Positions 35,272-43,929 of a DNA stretch of 64,000 nt are shown piece by piece. The notes beneath the pieces are model-generated. The model ran no database searches. It was not told where the DNA came from and worked only from the letters and a program-made list of their open reading frames with translations. How positions within the stretch are numbered: position 1 is the stretch's first letter; the number at the start of each line of letters is the position of its first letter. Made by a program: the position numbers and the translations under genes. This DNA is from an uncultured Lachnospiraceae bacterium (GTDB lineage: Bacteria; Bacillota; Clostridia; Lachnospirales; Lachnospiraceae), in contig ONAZ01000012.1 in NCBI GenBank assembly GCA_900315945.1, positions 1 through 64,000 on the forward strand, in the 5' to 3' direction.

Positions 35272-35937
35272 TTATCTACCTCCGCGAATCTTTATCATTG
35301 TCTCTCTTTCCATAACAATTAATAGATTCATATCTTCCTCAAGAATAACATCAGGTTCAACAAAATGCCATAAGCCACCTTTCTTCCTCATGGCAACAAC
35401 ATTAATACTCATTGTTTTTCTTAGGTCTAATTCATTTAAACTATGTCCAACCCACTCGGCTTTAGGAACCATCTCTAGAAGATTTAAGTTCTCATCTAAC
35501 TTAAAGCACTCATTAAGGTATGAAGAGACAAGAATTCTTGCAGAGCGAGCGCCTCCTTCTTCTTCAGGATCAATTATCCGATCAGCTCCAACCTTTTTAA
35601 GAATACTAGCCATTCTGTTTGAATCTGACTTTGCAATAACAAGCGGGACCCCATGCTCTTTTGCTACAGATACACACATGATACTAGCCGCAAGATTACT
35701 TCCCATTGCTGTAACCACAACGTCCATATTTTCAAGCCTAAGTGCAAGCACTTCATCTTCATTATTAAGGTTCGCTCTAATAGCAGATGTAGAATTAGCA
35801 GAAAATTCTGATATTACATCTTCATTATCATCAACTACCAATACATCTGCTCCCAAATTATACAAATTTCGAGCTAAACTTCTTCCGAATTTACCTAATC
35901 CTAGAACTGCTACTGATTTTTCTGTTGTATTATCCAT
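35272..35937 (-). CDS. ktrA: Potassium uptake regulatory subunit, KtrA/TrkA type
   Basis: 221 residues. An N-terminal RCK Rossmann domain with VLGLGKFGRSLARNL (about 10-24) and VLVVDDNEDVI (about 34-44) binds nucleotides, followed by a C-terminal TrkA_C domain. In Ktr systems an octameric RCK ring gates the KtrB channel in response to ATP/ADP and sometimes c-di-AMP. It follows ktrB by 9 bp. Confidence 0.94.
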   Translation of the reverse strand: MDNTTEKSVAVLGLGKFGRSLARNLYNLGADVLVVDDNEDVISEFSANSTSAIRANLNNEDEVLALRLENMDVVVTAMGSNLAASIMCVSVAKEHGVPLVIAKSDSNRMASILKKVGADRIIDPEEEGGARSARILVSSYLNECFKLDENLNLLEMVPKAEWVGHSLNELDLRKTMSINVVAMRKKGGLWHFVEPDVILEEDMNLLIVMERETMIKIRGGR

Positions 35938-35946
35938 ATAATCCTC

Positions 35947-37314
35947 CTATCCAACATAGAAATTACCTTCACCATGTCTAATCTTATTAGATGTATCATT
36001 TCCTTTCGAGAAAAAGATTGCCATAGAAATTGGACCAACTCTTCCAAGATACATGGTTAATATGATTACTAATCTTGCAAAAACATTAAGGTTTGGTGTA
36101 AGACCTCTCGATACACCTACCGTACCTATGGCACTAAACACTTCATATAATGCATCAGTAAGCGGTATTTCTCCACTTAGTAACACAAGAAGTGTCATCA
36201 CAAGAGCTATAGACATATTGACAAACACGATAGCAGATGCCTTTCTCATTCCTTCTTCAGATACCCTTTTTTTAAAAATAACATTCTCTGGTTTACCAAC
36301 AACATAAGAATAAGCATTTAGGAAAAAGAGAAATGCTGTTACTGTCTTAACACCACCTGCTGTACCAACAGGAGAACCACCTATAAACATAAGAATACAT
36401 CCAACTACACAAGATACATCTGTAAGACCATCTTGTGGAACAGATACAAATCCTGCAGTACGAAGTGTAACTGACTGGAAGAAACTATTAAGAATTTTAT
36501 CTCCCAAATCCATTTCACCAAGAGTATTAGGGTTATCATATTCCACGAAGAAGAATATTGCTGCACCAATCAAAATCAATGAAAGTGTTAATAATACAAC
36601 CAATTTACTATGTTCTGAAAATCGTCTAACAATTGTCTTAACACTAAAACGTTTCTTGATTCCTTCTCTAATTCCATCAATTATGTCATACCAGACAACA
36701 AATCCTATACCGCCTACTATAATCAAAACCATTGTGACTATCATAAGAATCGGAGAATCGTTAAAATCAATCATACTATTAGGCCCAACAACATCCATTC
36801 CTGCATTACAAAAAGCAGAGACAGATTGAAAAATAGCTGCCCAGATTCCTTTAAAAAAACCAAGACGAGGTATGAATTCAATTGCATATATCAATGCACC
36901 TATTTCTTCTACCGCAAATACTCCAGCAACTACCCTTACAATAAATGAGCCTACCTCTCTTCTTCTGTCAAGATTAAGAGAATCCTCTAAAAGAACTCGG
37001 TGTCCTAATGTAAATTTTTTCTTTGCCAAATGCATTACAATTGCACCTACAGTTACAACTCCAAGACCACCGATTTGTATTAGTAAAACTATTATCAACT
37101 GGCCAAAAAAACTCCAATGTGCAAATGTATCTACAACAACAAGACCTGTCACACACACAGAGGTTGTTGATGTGAATAACGCTGTTACAAAGTCCGTCCA
37201 CTCTCCATTAGCACTAGAAAATGGCATCGTAAGTAACACTGCCCCAATAATTATTACCGCAAGGAAACTTAGCGGTATTAAATGTATTGGTTTCATTTTA
37301 TTATTCTTAATCAA
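35947..37314 (-). CDS. ktrB: Potassium uptake membrane subunit, KtrB/TrkH type
   Basis: 455 residues with the four M1-P-M2 repeats of the Trk/Ktr/HKT superfamily. Visible pore-loop signatures are TSTTSVCVTGL, QSVSAFCNAGM, QSVTLRTAGF and FSAIGTVGVS, each with the conserved filter Gly. It forms the ion-conducting part of a potassium (sodium-coupled in some species) uptake system with the RCK protein encoded next. The gene is 33 bp after a membrane protein gene and may be co-transcribed with it. Confidence 0.95.
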   Translation of the reverse strand: MIKNNKMKPIHLIPLSFLAVIIIGAVLLTMPFSSANGEWTDFVTALFTSTTSVCVTGLVVVDTFAHWSFFGQLIIVLLIQIGGLGVVTVGAIVMHLAKKKFTLGHRVLLEDSLNLDRRREVGSFIVRVVAGVFAVEEIGALIYAIEFIPRLGFFKGIWAAIFQSVSAFCNAGMDVVGPNSMIDFNDSPILMIVTMVLIIVGGIGFVVWYDIIDGIREGIKKRFSVKTIVRRFSEHSKLVVLLTLSLILIGAAIFFFVEYDNPNTLGEMDLGDKILNSFFQSVTLRTAGFVSVPQDGLTDVSCVVGCILMFIGGSPVGTAGGVKTVTAFLFFLNAYSYVVGKPENVIFKKRVSEEGMRKASAIVFVNMSIALVMTLLVLLSGEIPLTDALYEVFSAIGTVGVSRGLTPNLNVFARLVIILTMYLGRVGPISMAIFFSKGNDTSNKIRHGEGNFYVG

Positions 37315-37347
37315 ATAAACCTGCCTCCTTTTTCCATAATTTATTAA

Positions 37348-38013
37348 TTAACAAAACTCTTTTTTCTCAATAAAATATTTTTTCATATGAATCAAATATC
37401 TAATGTAATAAATGTATGCCACAATTTGAATAATCGTTATAACGGACATCATAATAATTATTACTATAAAAAACGAAGGATTAGATAATATATATTCAAA
37501 TATAATACTGCAAAAGATTTTTATTGAAAGAAATGTAATTGTTTTCTTAAGTACATTTAACCCTTCATTAGACAACTCATAATCATCCACGCCATCAGTA
37601 ATATTGACAAATCCCTGTATAATAGCAACAGCTATCCACAAATCTGATATTTCAGAAATAATACTCATAATGCTACCCAAGGAGTCCGGAACTACAGCTC
37701 TTATAATTGTACAAATGAAAATAATTACAATCATTATTATAGCTTCACTGAATTTTCTATCTACTTTTCTCAGTTTCATTAGACCAACAAACTGTACTAT
37801 CCCCGAAATCATTGTTGAAATACCAGAAACAAAAGAAAAGGCTGCTACTACAAATAGTAAATTATTTACTATAGTATTATTTTCATATTGAAATGCGTAA
37901 GAAATAATTGATGCAAAAAAAGAATTAAGAAAATATACGATTATGGAAACCATACCTAGCACTTCACCAAATATTAGTTTCTTAATACTACTATATGCAT
38001 TAGAATAATTCAT
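37348..38013 (-). CDS. Polytopic membrane protein of unknown function
   Basis: 221 residues with five to six predicted TM helices and little soluble sequence. No family recognised. It lies immediately upstream of ktrB on the same strand and probably opens the same transcript. The intergenic region to the divergent STAS promoter at 38107 is about 155 bp and AT-rich. Confidence 0.72.
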   Translation of the reverse strand: MNYSNAYSSIKKLIFGEVLGMVSIIVYFLNSFFASIISYAFQYENNTIVNNLLFVVAAFSFVSGISTMISGIVQFVGLMKLRKVDRKFSEAIIMIVIIFICTIIRAVVPDSLGSIMSIISEISDLWIAVAIIQGFVNITDGVDDYELSNEGLNVLKKTITFLSIKIFCSIIFEYILSNPSFFIVIIIMMSVITIIQIVAYIYYIRYLIHMKKYFIEKKEFC

Positions 38014-38106
38014 ACTATTACCTTTCTACTTTAATAATCTTCTTTATTATAACAAAAAAACACAACTTTTTTTTATTAAATTACAATTCCTATATTTAAT
38101 TCATTA

Positions 38107-38135
38107 TTGAGATATTTACAATCACATTGTATAAT
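38107..38135 (+). promoter_or_regulatory. Sigma-A-type promoter of the STAS-SpoIIE-HATPase operon
   Basis: TTGAGA (38107-38112), 17 bp, TATAAT (38130-38135), then AAAGGAG before ATG 38169. Confidence 0.75.
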
Positions 38136-38168
38136 AATTCTAAATAAATAAACAAAGGAGAATATTTT

Positions 38169-38468
38169 ATGTTAAATGTAGTAAAACACTCAGAAAATGG
38201 AGTTGGTGTAATTGAACTATCAGGAGAACTTGATACAACTTCTTCAGTTAATTTCCAAAAGGAACTGGAAGGCTTTCTTGATGATTTACATGAACTTACA
38301 ATTGATATGAAAGAATTAGAATATATTACTTCTGCCGGACTTCGTGTTCTTCTATTTATAGACCAGACAATGGAGGACCAAGGCAGTCTTAAAGTCATTA
38401 ACGTATGTGAAGATGTTATGGATGTCTTTGAAGTGAGTGGCTTTTCGGAGGTTCTTGACATACAATGA
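38169..38468 (+). CDS. STAS-domain anti-sigma-factor antagonist
   Basis: 99 residues, single STAS domain with switch loop YITSAGLRVLL; Ser55 is the likely phosphosite. It overlaps the phosphatase gene by 4 bp (ATGA), so it is translated with its presumed activator, and the matching kinase is the third gene. This is the only one of the four STAS genes here that sits in a compact three-gene switch. Confidence 0.92.
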   Translation: MLNVVKHSENGVGVIELSGELDTTSSVNFQKELEGFLDDLHELTIDMKELEYITSAGLRVLLFIDQTMEDQGSLKVINVCEDVMDVFEVSGFSEVLDIQ

Positions 38469-40156
38469 AAAAGAATTCATTAGTCACAAAATCTATACGC
38501 AGACTATTAATACTTGGAGTAGCTCTTCTTGTTGGAATAACAATTGTTTCAGCATTTCAATTCTACAACAAAGTGCAACAAACATACGAAGGTGTTAGCA
38601 ATGCATATATTGCAATGATAGATTCACAATTCAGTACAGAGGAGATTACCTCCATTATTAACAATAAGGAAGAGTTAACTAAGATTCAATCCCTATCTGA
38701 CAATACGGGAAATAGCGAATATGATTCAACAGCTTATAAGATATGGGAAAGAGTTAACCAATTCATTGATAGCACATTTTATTACTTTGACTTTACCAGA
38801 TTTCAAATTTTAATCCCTTCAGAAGATGGGTTTGTTAGTATATGGCATATATCTAAAGATAATGAAGGCAGTCGTGACCCTATGTCTAAGCAGACATTAA
38901 CCAAGATAGAATCAGCTGTAATCAAATCTATTTATAATGCTGATAAAGATGATTCAAATAATATAATATTTGCAGAAAATCTATTAATACACTGGAAAAA
39001 CAACAAGATTATAGGAACAACAATAAATACTATAGAAGATGAAGATGGCAACACTATTGCTATCGCTGAGCTTGATATAGATATAACACAAATTGGTTAT
39101 TCAATTATTCAACTTGCTTTAGTAATATCATTATTCATTATCTTCGTATTGGCATTCGCCTTAAACCTTTATTTCTATTATACAAAACGAGAGGTTCTAA
39201 AGCCTATTCTTCAATTGGATGGTGCCACTAAGAATCTTGTTGATAAATTAAAGCGAAATGAAGAGACACAGCATCTCAACATTCGTACTAATGATGAAAT
39301 CGAATCTCTCTCTCACTCATTTGAGTCCATGGAAGAGAATCTAAGAAACTACATAATAGAGAATAATGCTATTACAGCAGAAAGGGAACAAATTAAAGCA
39401 CAATTAAGCTTGGCAACTGGTATTCAATCTGACATGCTTATTAAAGAATTCCCTCCGTTCCCTGAGCGAAAAGAATTTGATATATATGCATCTATGAATC
39501 CGGCTAGAGAAGTTGGTGGTGATTTCTATGATTTCTTCTTAATAGATGACAACCAATTAGCTCTTGTAATTGCCGATGTGTCTGGCAAGGGATTTCCTGC
39601 AGCTCTATTTATGATGAGAACAATGCTAATGATTCAAAGTCTTGCCACTAACACTGATAATCCTGCTTTGATTCTTGAGAAGCTTAACAAATTAATATGC
39701 AAGAATAATGATAGTAAAATGTTTGTTACAGTTTGGCTTGGTATTCTCGATTTAAATACTGGAGTTCTTAGGGCATCCAACGCAGGTCACGAATTCCCAA
39801 TTATCAAAGAACCTGGCAAACAATTTGAGCTTTACAAAGATAAACATAGTTTTGTGGTTGGTGGAAAGAAAAAGACAAAATTCAAAGAATATGAACTAGT
39901 ATTACAACCAGGTACCACTCTATTTCTATATACAGATGGTGTTCCAGAAGCAACAAACAGCGACGGTGTAAGATTTCAAATAGACAATACATTAGGTGCT
40001 CTTAACAAGAATCCTAATGCCTCAGCTAGCGAGCTTGTTAAAACTGTTGCAACAGACGTATCAGATTATGTATTAGATGCAGAGCAATTTGATGATCTGA
40101 CAATGCTTTGTATTGAATATAAAGGACGAATATATAACAATAATAGCGAGGGATAA
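38465..40156 (+). CDS. Membrane SpoIIE-type PP2C phosphatase
   Basis: 563 residues: TM about 11-33, extracytoplasmic domain about 35-200, TM about 207-235, HAMP about 236-300, coiled segment, and a PP2C domain about 330-560 with EVGGDFYDF, ADVSGKG, YTDGVPEAT and DDLTML. Its sensor domain is not evidently the same as those of the phosphatases at 8627 and 47690, so a different signal is likely. It should dephosphorylate the STAS protein encoded immediately upstream. Confidence 0.92.
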   Translation: MKKNSLVTKSIRRLLILGVALLVGITIVSAFQFYNKVQQTYEGVSNAYIAMIDSQFSTEEITSIINNKEELTKIQSLSDNTGNSEYDSTAYKIWERVNQFIDSTFYYFDFTRFQILIPSEDGFVSIWHISKDNEGSRDPMSKQTLTKIESAVIKSIYNADKDDSNNIIFAENLLIHWKNNKIIGTTINTIEDEDGNTIAIAELDIDITQIGYSIIQLALVISLFIIFVLAFALNLYFYYTKREVLKPILQLDGATKNLVDKLKRNEETQHLNIRTNDEIESLSHSFESMEENLRNYIIENNAITAEREQIKAQLSLATGIQSDMLIKEFPPFPERKEFDIYASMNPAREVGGDFYDFFLIDDNQLALVIADVSGKGFPAALFMMRTMLMIQSLATNTDNPALILEKLNKLICKNNDSKMFVTVWLGILDLNTGVLRASNAGHEFPIIKEPGKQFELYKDKHSFVVGGKKKTKFKEYELVLQPGTTLFLYTDGVPEATNSDGVRFQIDNTLGALNKNPNASASELVKTVATDVSDYVLDAEQFDDLTMLCIEYKGRIYNNNSEG

Positions 40157-40157
40157 T

Positions 40158-40586
40158 ATGAAAGAGATAACAGTAGATGCTACAATGGATAATGTAGAAA
40201 AAGTAATTCAATTTGTATGTAATCCTTTAAAAGAACTTGACTTTAACAAAAAATCTATTATGCATGTTCGTCTGGCCTGTGAAGAAATACTAGTTAATAT
40301 CGTAAGTTATGCATATGAAGATGCTTCACAAAATACTAATAAAACAATGAAAGTAAAATACGAAATCAATGAAGATAATAAAGAAGTACGAATTGTATTT
40401 GAAGATTCTGGAATTCCATTTAACCCATTAGAGAATAAAGATCCTGATATTACATTAAAAGGTTCAGAAAGAAAACCTGGTGGACTTGGGATATATATGA
40501 CCAAAAAAATTATGGACGATATTCAATATGAGTATACTGAAAACAAGAATATACTTACCGTTAGAAAAAAGCCTATTGTAAAATAG
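40158..40586 (+). CDS. RsbW-like serine kinase/anti-sigma HATPase
   Basis: 142 residues from ATG 40158, one base after the phosphatase stop and preceded by GAGGG; the frame is open upstream to 40113 inside the phosphatase gene. The N-box CEEILVNIVSYAYE, G1 FEDSGIPFNPL and G2 RKPGGLGIYMTKKI are complete. It closes a STAS-phosphatase-kinase operon. No sigma factor follows, so its client is elsewhere in the genome or is not a sigma factor. Confidence 0.92.
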   Translation: MKEITVDATMDNVEKVIQFVCNPLKELDFNKKSIMHVRLACEEILVNIVSYAYEDASQNTNKTMKVKYEINEDNKEVRIVFEDSGIPFNPLENKDPDITLKGSERKPGGLGIYMTKKIMDDIQYEYTENKNILTVRKKPIVK

Positions 40587-40592
40587 GCTTTT
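40569..40592 (+). terminator. Rho-independent terminator overlapping the stop codon
   Basis: The stem AAGCCTATT/AATAGGCTT with a GTAA loop ends in TTTT. The TAG stop (40584-40586) lies inside the 3' arm, so the last four codons form the hairpin. Confidence 0.85.
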
Positions 40593-40607
40593 ACTATTAT
40601 ACATTTA

Positions 40608-41735
40608 TCAACCACTACTCTTCGACGACTTATTATAAATTAGTAAGAATACACTTCCCACCATAAGAACTGTTAATGCTATATTAACATACATATTCTC
40701 TCTAAGAATAATCATAAGGGCGATAAACACTATCGATATAATTACTATTCCCGCAAAAAACTTAATATTAAACTTACACCTCTTCTTCGCATACATACTA
40801 AGGGCAAGAATACATGCAAAATAAACAATAATTGAGACAGATATAAATATCACCTTAGGGAGTAAATCAACCTCTTCATCCCGCATAAATTCAAGTGCAA
40901 CAGATATATTATTAAGGGAAAGTATAATAAATACATGCACTAGAATATACACAAGACCATTTGTCATCTTCTCTCTATCAACGATTCTGTTATAAAGCAT
41001 CTCGTAGCTTAAGAACAATCCTACAACTATTAGAAATGACATTATAGAGAAGTACAAAGTATTAGCATTAAAACCACCCTCAAAATAAGAGGATATAACA
41101 ATAATCATCTCCCCAAATGTAAATACAACATAAAGCATTGCCCTCTCACTTAAGTGAGAAAAATCCACTGGAAACATGGTAAATATATTACCGGTTACAA
41201 AGGATATAATTATTCCAAAAAGAACCGGTACATATGCTATGGACACGCCAGATAGGTAATACACAAATATATGTACTATTATTAGGGCAACCTCTGCAAG
41301 TATAATATACCCTTGTTGTTTTAAGACTATTACTGCCCATTCTTTTCCTTTTTGATTTCTTATCTCAAGGAAATATTGAATAGCTATATTAATAAGAATT
41401 AGAGCCCAAGCTATATTAAATTCATAGAAACCTTCTCTCCAATCATGTCCTATTCCATTAGCCATATGATATAGAAGATACATATTGATGAATAGGAAGA
41501 TATGATCTCTTACGCTGTTCCTACCATGAATATTAATATATATAGTACTGAAACTCCATATTTGAATAACAGCAAGTGTACAAAAAATATACAATAAGAA
41601 AGTTTCGATTGTTACGAAACCTCCTTCAACGTGATGAAGAATAGAATTATTCCTACCAACTATATATACGAATATCAAATCATATATTAATTCAAGATAT
41701 TCAACTTTCTTTTCCTGTTCGTTATTATCTGCCAA
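40608..41735 (-). CDS. LtrA-like low-temperature-requirement family membrane protein
   Basis: 375 residues with about ten TM helices. The N-terminal VEYLELIYDLIFVYIVGR matches the conserved VE-x-FFDL-x-F start of the LtrA family, and SERAMLYVVFTFGEMIIVIS matches the family's ERxxxxxIxxGE motif. Function of the family is not established. It is convergent with the three-gene switch operon and stands alone. Confidence 0.8.
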   Translation of the reverse strand: MADNNEQEKKVEYLELIYDLIFVYIVGRNNSILHHVEGGFVTIETFLLYIFCTLAVIQIWSFSTIYINIHGRNSVRDHIFLFINMYLLYHMANGIGHDWREGFYEFNIAWALILINIAIQYFLEIRNQKGKEWAVIVLKQQGYIILAEVALIIVHIFVYYLSGVSIAYVPVLFGIIISFVTGNIFTMFPVDFSHLSERAMLYVVFTFGEMIIVISSYFEGGFNANTLYFSIMSFLIVVGLFLSYEMLYNRIVDREKMTNGLVYILVHVFIILSLNNISVALEFMRDEEVDLLPKVIFISVSIIVYFACILALSMYAKKRCKFNIKFFAGIVIISIVFIALMIILRENMYVNIALTVLMVGSVFLLIYNKSSKSSG

Positions 41736-41773
41736 ATCAATTCATCCCCTGTCCTAGGTTATATATCTTCATA

Positions 41774-42406
41774 CTACTCTTTCAGATGAACCTTCCATCC
41801 AGTATCTATTTTCTTTTTTACTACACTCATTGTCTCAGGATCTAGTTCTGGCCAGTCACTAACTTTAGAAGCTTTATTAGATACAAAATGTGCTTTCTCA
41901 GCTAATAATGCTATTGGTGTATCTGCAAGAGAATCAGAATAGAAATTATCAATCATTGGAAATCCTTGATCAATTATATATCTGGCTTTTTCTTTTGCAT
42001 ACATAAGGTTATTGGTGAACACACCGTATTTTATATCAAATTCAGAAGCCACAAATCTAACACCTAGTCTATTAGCAATAGGTTCAATAATTGCAGTTGG
42101 AGAAGCACTTATAATAAGATCATCATCCTTTTTCTGTGCCAGATACCAGGGTGCTATTTTCTTTTCATTTTTATCCCAATACTTCTCAATCTGTTCATCA
42201 AAATCATCTACCAAAGTAAGATAACTAAATAACCTTCGCTGCATTAAGTATTCAGGTATTTTATCCATTTTATATAGGATAAGCGTCTTTATCATTTTAG
42301 GAAAAAATGTAAACCACATCTTTGGATGACGATTCATACACCAAAATCCAAAACCAACAGTACAATCAGTTGGATATATTGTTCCATCAAAATCATATAC
42401 ATTCAT
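41774..42406 (-). CDS. HAD-family phosphatase (SerB-like, IB type), copy 2
   Basis: 210 residues from ATG 42406, preceded by AAAGGAGAG; an upstream in-frame Met at 42457 lies inside the preceding gene. Motif I is YDFDGTIYPTDC with the nucleophile and acid Asp pair, motif II is LIISASP and motif IV resembles IDNFYSDSLADTPI. The N-terminus is cytoplasmic with no TM helix. About two thirds of residues match the upstream paralog, so the pair arose by tandem duplication. Likely a small phosphomonoesterase; substrate unknown. Confidence 0.85.
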   Translation of the reverse strand: MNVYDFDGTIYPTDCTVGFGFWCMNRHPKMWFTFFPKMIKTLILYKMDKIPEYLMQRRLFSYLTLVDDFDEQIEKYWDKNEKKIAPWYLAQKKDDDLIISASPTAIIEPIANRLGVRFVASEFDIKYGVFTNNLMYAKEKARYIIDQGFPMIDNFYSDSLADTPIALLAEKAHFVSNKASKVSDWPELDPETMSVVKKKIDTGWKVHLKE

Positions 42407-42428
42407 GAAATTCTCTCCTTTTTTATTA

Positions 42429-43055
42429 TTACAGGTGATATTTCCATCCTGTATCAATTCTCTCTTTTACTTTCTTCATTGTCTTAGAATCAAGTTTGGG
42501 CCAATCAGATACTTTAGTCGCTCTATTTGATACAAAATGTGCTTTCTCTGAGCATAAAGCAATAGGCGTATCCGAAAGGGAATCTGAGTAAAAATTATCA
42601 ATAACTGGAAAATCATGATCTATCATGTAACGCGACTTTTCCTTAGCATACATAAAATTATCAATAAAAACCCCATATTCTATATTATATTCAGTTGCAA
42701 CACACTTAACACCTAGCCTTTTTGCTATAGAATTAATAATGCAAGATGGTGAAGCACTTATTATTAAATCGTCATCTTTCTTCTGCGCTAGATACCAGGA
42801 AGCAATTTTCTTTTCATTTTTATCCCAATAGCGTTCAATCTGTTCTTCAACATCATCAATCATTCCAAGAAAGCACAAAAACTTACGGTAAAATAAGCAT
42901 TCTGGCATTTTCCCAATTCTATTAAGAAAAAGATACTTAGTTGCCTTCGGTATAAATGTAAACAAAAGCTTGGGATGTCGACTCACACACCATAGACAAA
43001 ATTCTATTGTACAATTTGATGGATATATAGTTCCATCAAAATCATATACATTCAT
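42429..43055 (-). CDS. HAD-family phosphatase (SerB-like, IB type), copy 1
   Basis: 208 residues. Motif I is YDFDGTIYPSNC, motif II is LIISASP and motif IV is IDNFYSDSLSDTPI. It is followed 22 bp later by its paralog. It starts 79 bp beyond the terminator that closes the GG-leader precursor genes, so it may receive only readthrough from them. HAD IB enzymes of this length include phosphoserine and phosphoglycolipid phosphatases. Confidence 0.85.
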   Translation of the reverse strand: MNVYDFDGTIYPSNCTIEFCLWCVSRHPKLLFTFIPKATKYLFLNRIGKMPECLFYRKFLCFLGMIDDVEEQIERYWDKNEKKIASWYLAQKKDDDLIISASPSCIINSIAKRLGVKCVATEYNIEYGVFIDNFMYAKEKSRYMIDHDFPVIDNFYSDSLSDTPIALCSEKAHFVSNRATKVSDWPKLDSKTMKKVKERIDTGWKYHL

Positions 43056-43133
43056 ATTATTTTCTCCTAAAACCCCTTCTTCATAATTATATTGAATAAT
43101 TTAATTAAGTGCAAATACAACTACTATAATCTA

Positions 43134-43163
43134 ACAAAAATCGGCGACCAATCCGATCGCCGA
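43134..43163 (-). terminator. Rho-independent terminator of the GG-leader precursor operon
   Basis: The stem TCGGCGA/TCGCCGA (43141-43147 and 43157-43163) with a 9-base loop is followed on the minus strand by an A then five T. Confidence 0.85.
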
Positions 43164-43234
43164 AAATTATTAAAACATAACTACTAATTAATGTGACACC
43201 GCAACCACCACTTACTGCTTCAAGCTGCTCATCG
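43164..43234 (-). pseudogene. Truncated GG-leader precursor remnant
   Basis: Directly after the TAA of the 43235-43516 precursor, in the next frame, the DNA encodes NDEQLEAVSGG followed by CGVTLISSYVLII. This is the end of a second leader of the same type joined to a different, hydrophobic core. It has no start codon or ribosome binding site of its own and runs into the terminator. It appears to be what remained after a deletion fused two tandem precursor genes. Confidence 0.7.
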
Positions 43235-43516
43235 TTAATCCTTAAATTGCCATTCAGCGCCACATGAATTACATCTCCATTTGTAATAACCACCTGATTT
43301 CTCATACTTCTCACAATTCTTTTCGCCACAAGTAGGACATTTTACAGTGGGTGCTTTCCTTGTAAAACAGCCACCACCTGATACAGCTTCAAGCTGCTCA
43401 TCGCTAAGCTCAACTCCCTCTGCCTTAGCAAGGTCAAGTAATTCTTTTGTGCTCTTGCAATTATCAATCTTCTCGATTTGCTCTTCTGTTAATCCCTTTA
43501 ATAATTCTTCTCTCAT
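43235..43516 (-). CDS. GG-leader precursor with zinc-ribbon-like core
   Basis: 93 residues. The leader (1-48) is Nif11-like: MREELLKGLTEEQIEKI, DLAKAEGVELSDEQLEAVSGG. The core of about 45 residues has six Cys; four form VKCPTCGE and RCNSCGAEW with about 17 residues between, an almost textbook zinc ribbon. It has a GGGGG-type ribosome binding site within a CTAATCTAAGG-like leader shared with its neighbour. No modification or transport gene is adjacent; the nearest GG-cutting exporter is at 13046. Whether the Cys bind metal or are crosslinked is unknown. Confidence 0.85.
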   Translation of the reverse strand: MREELLKGLTEEQIEKIDNCKSTKELLDLAKAEGVELSDEQLEAVSGGGCFTRKAPTVKCPTCGEKNCEKYEKSGGYYKWRCNSCGAEWQFKD

Positions 43517-43557
43517 AGTAATTACCCCCTTAGATTAATTAGCTTTATAGATAAACC

Positions 43558-43848
43558 TTAATCAAGTTTAGGTGTGCCATCCTCATACCACTTATAGCTA
43601 CAGCTTCGACACCAATTATAGTACATCTTTTTCTTCTTATCATAACCACCAGCGCCAGGTTTTCCACCACATTGTGCACACTTTTCTGAATTCAACAAAC
43701 AAGCTCCACCAGATATTGCACTAAGCTGTTCATCAGTAAGCTGTATTCCCTCTTCCTTTGCAAGGGCAAGTATCTCATCTGAATTCTTACACTCATGAAC
43801 CTTCTTAATTTGCTCTTCTGTTAATCCCTTTAATAATTCTTTTCTCAT
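43558..43848 (-). CDS. GG-leader precursor with zinc-ribbon-like core (paralog)
   Basis: 96 residues. The leader (1-48) is a clear paralog of that at 43516 (MRKELLKGLTEEQIKKV, ending DEQLSAISGG). The core has KCAQCGG and WCRSC about 21 residues apart plus one additional Cys directly after the leader, and an aromatic stretch (KMYYNWCRSCSYKWY). AAGGAGG precedes ATG 43848. It is first in a two-gene operon with 41 bp to the second precursor, downstream of a promoter that carries a palindrome in its spacer. Confidence 0.85.
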   Translation of the reverse strand: MRKELLKGLTEEQIKKVHECKNSDEILALAKEEGIQLTDEQLSAISGGACLLNSEKCAQCGGKPGAGGYDKKKKMYYNWCRSCSYKWYEDGTPKLD

Positions 43849-43929
43849 AGTAAGTACCTCCTTAGATTAGTTTTATTATTATAATACACTTTAATGTACA
43901 ACTTGTCTTACATCTATATATACACATTT

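Noticed and set aside
43105-43329. 74-codon gene including the leader remnant
   Set aside because: Its first half lies in another frame of the 43235 precursor and its end runs through a strong terminator; only the leader-like middle is meaningful.
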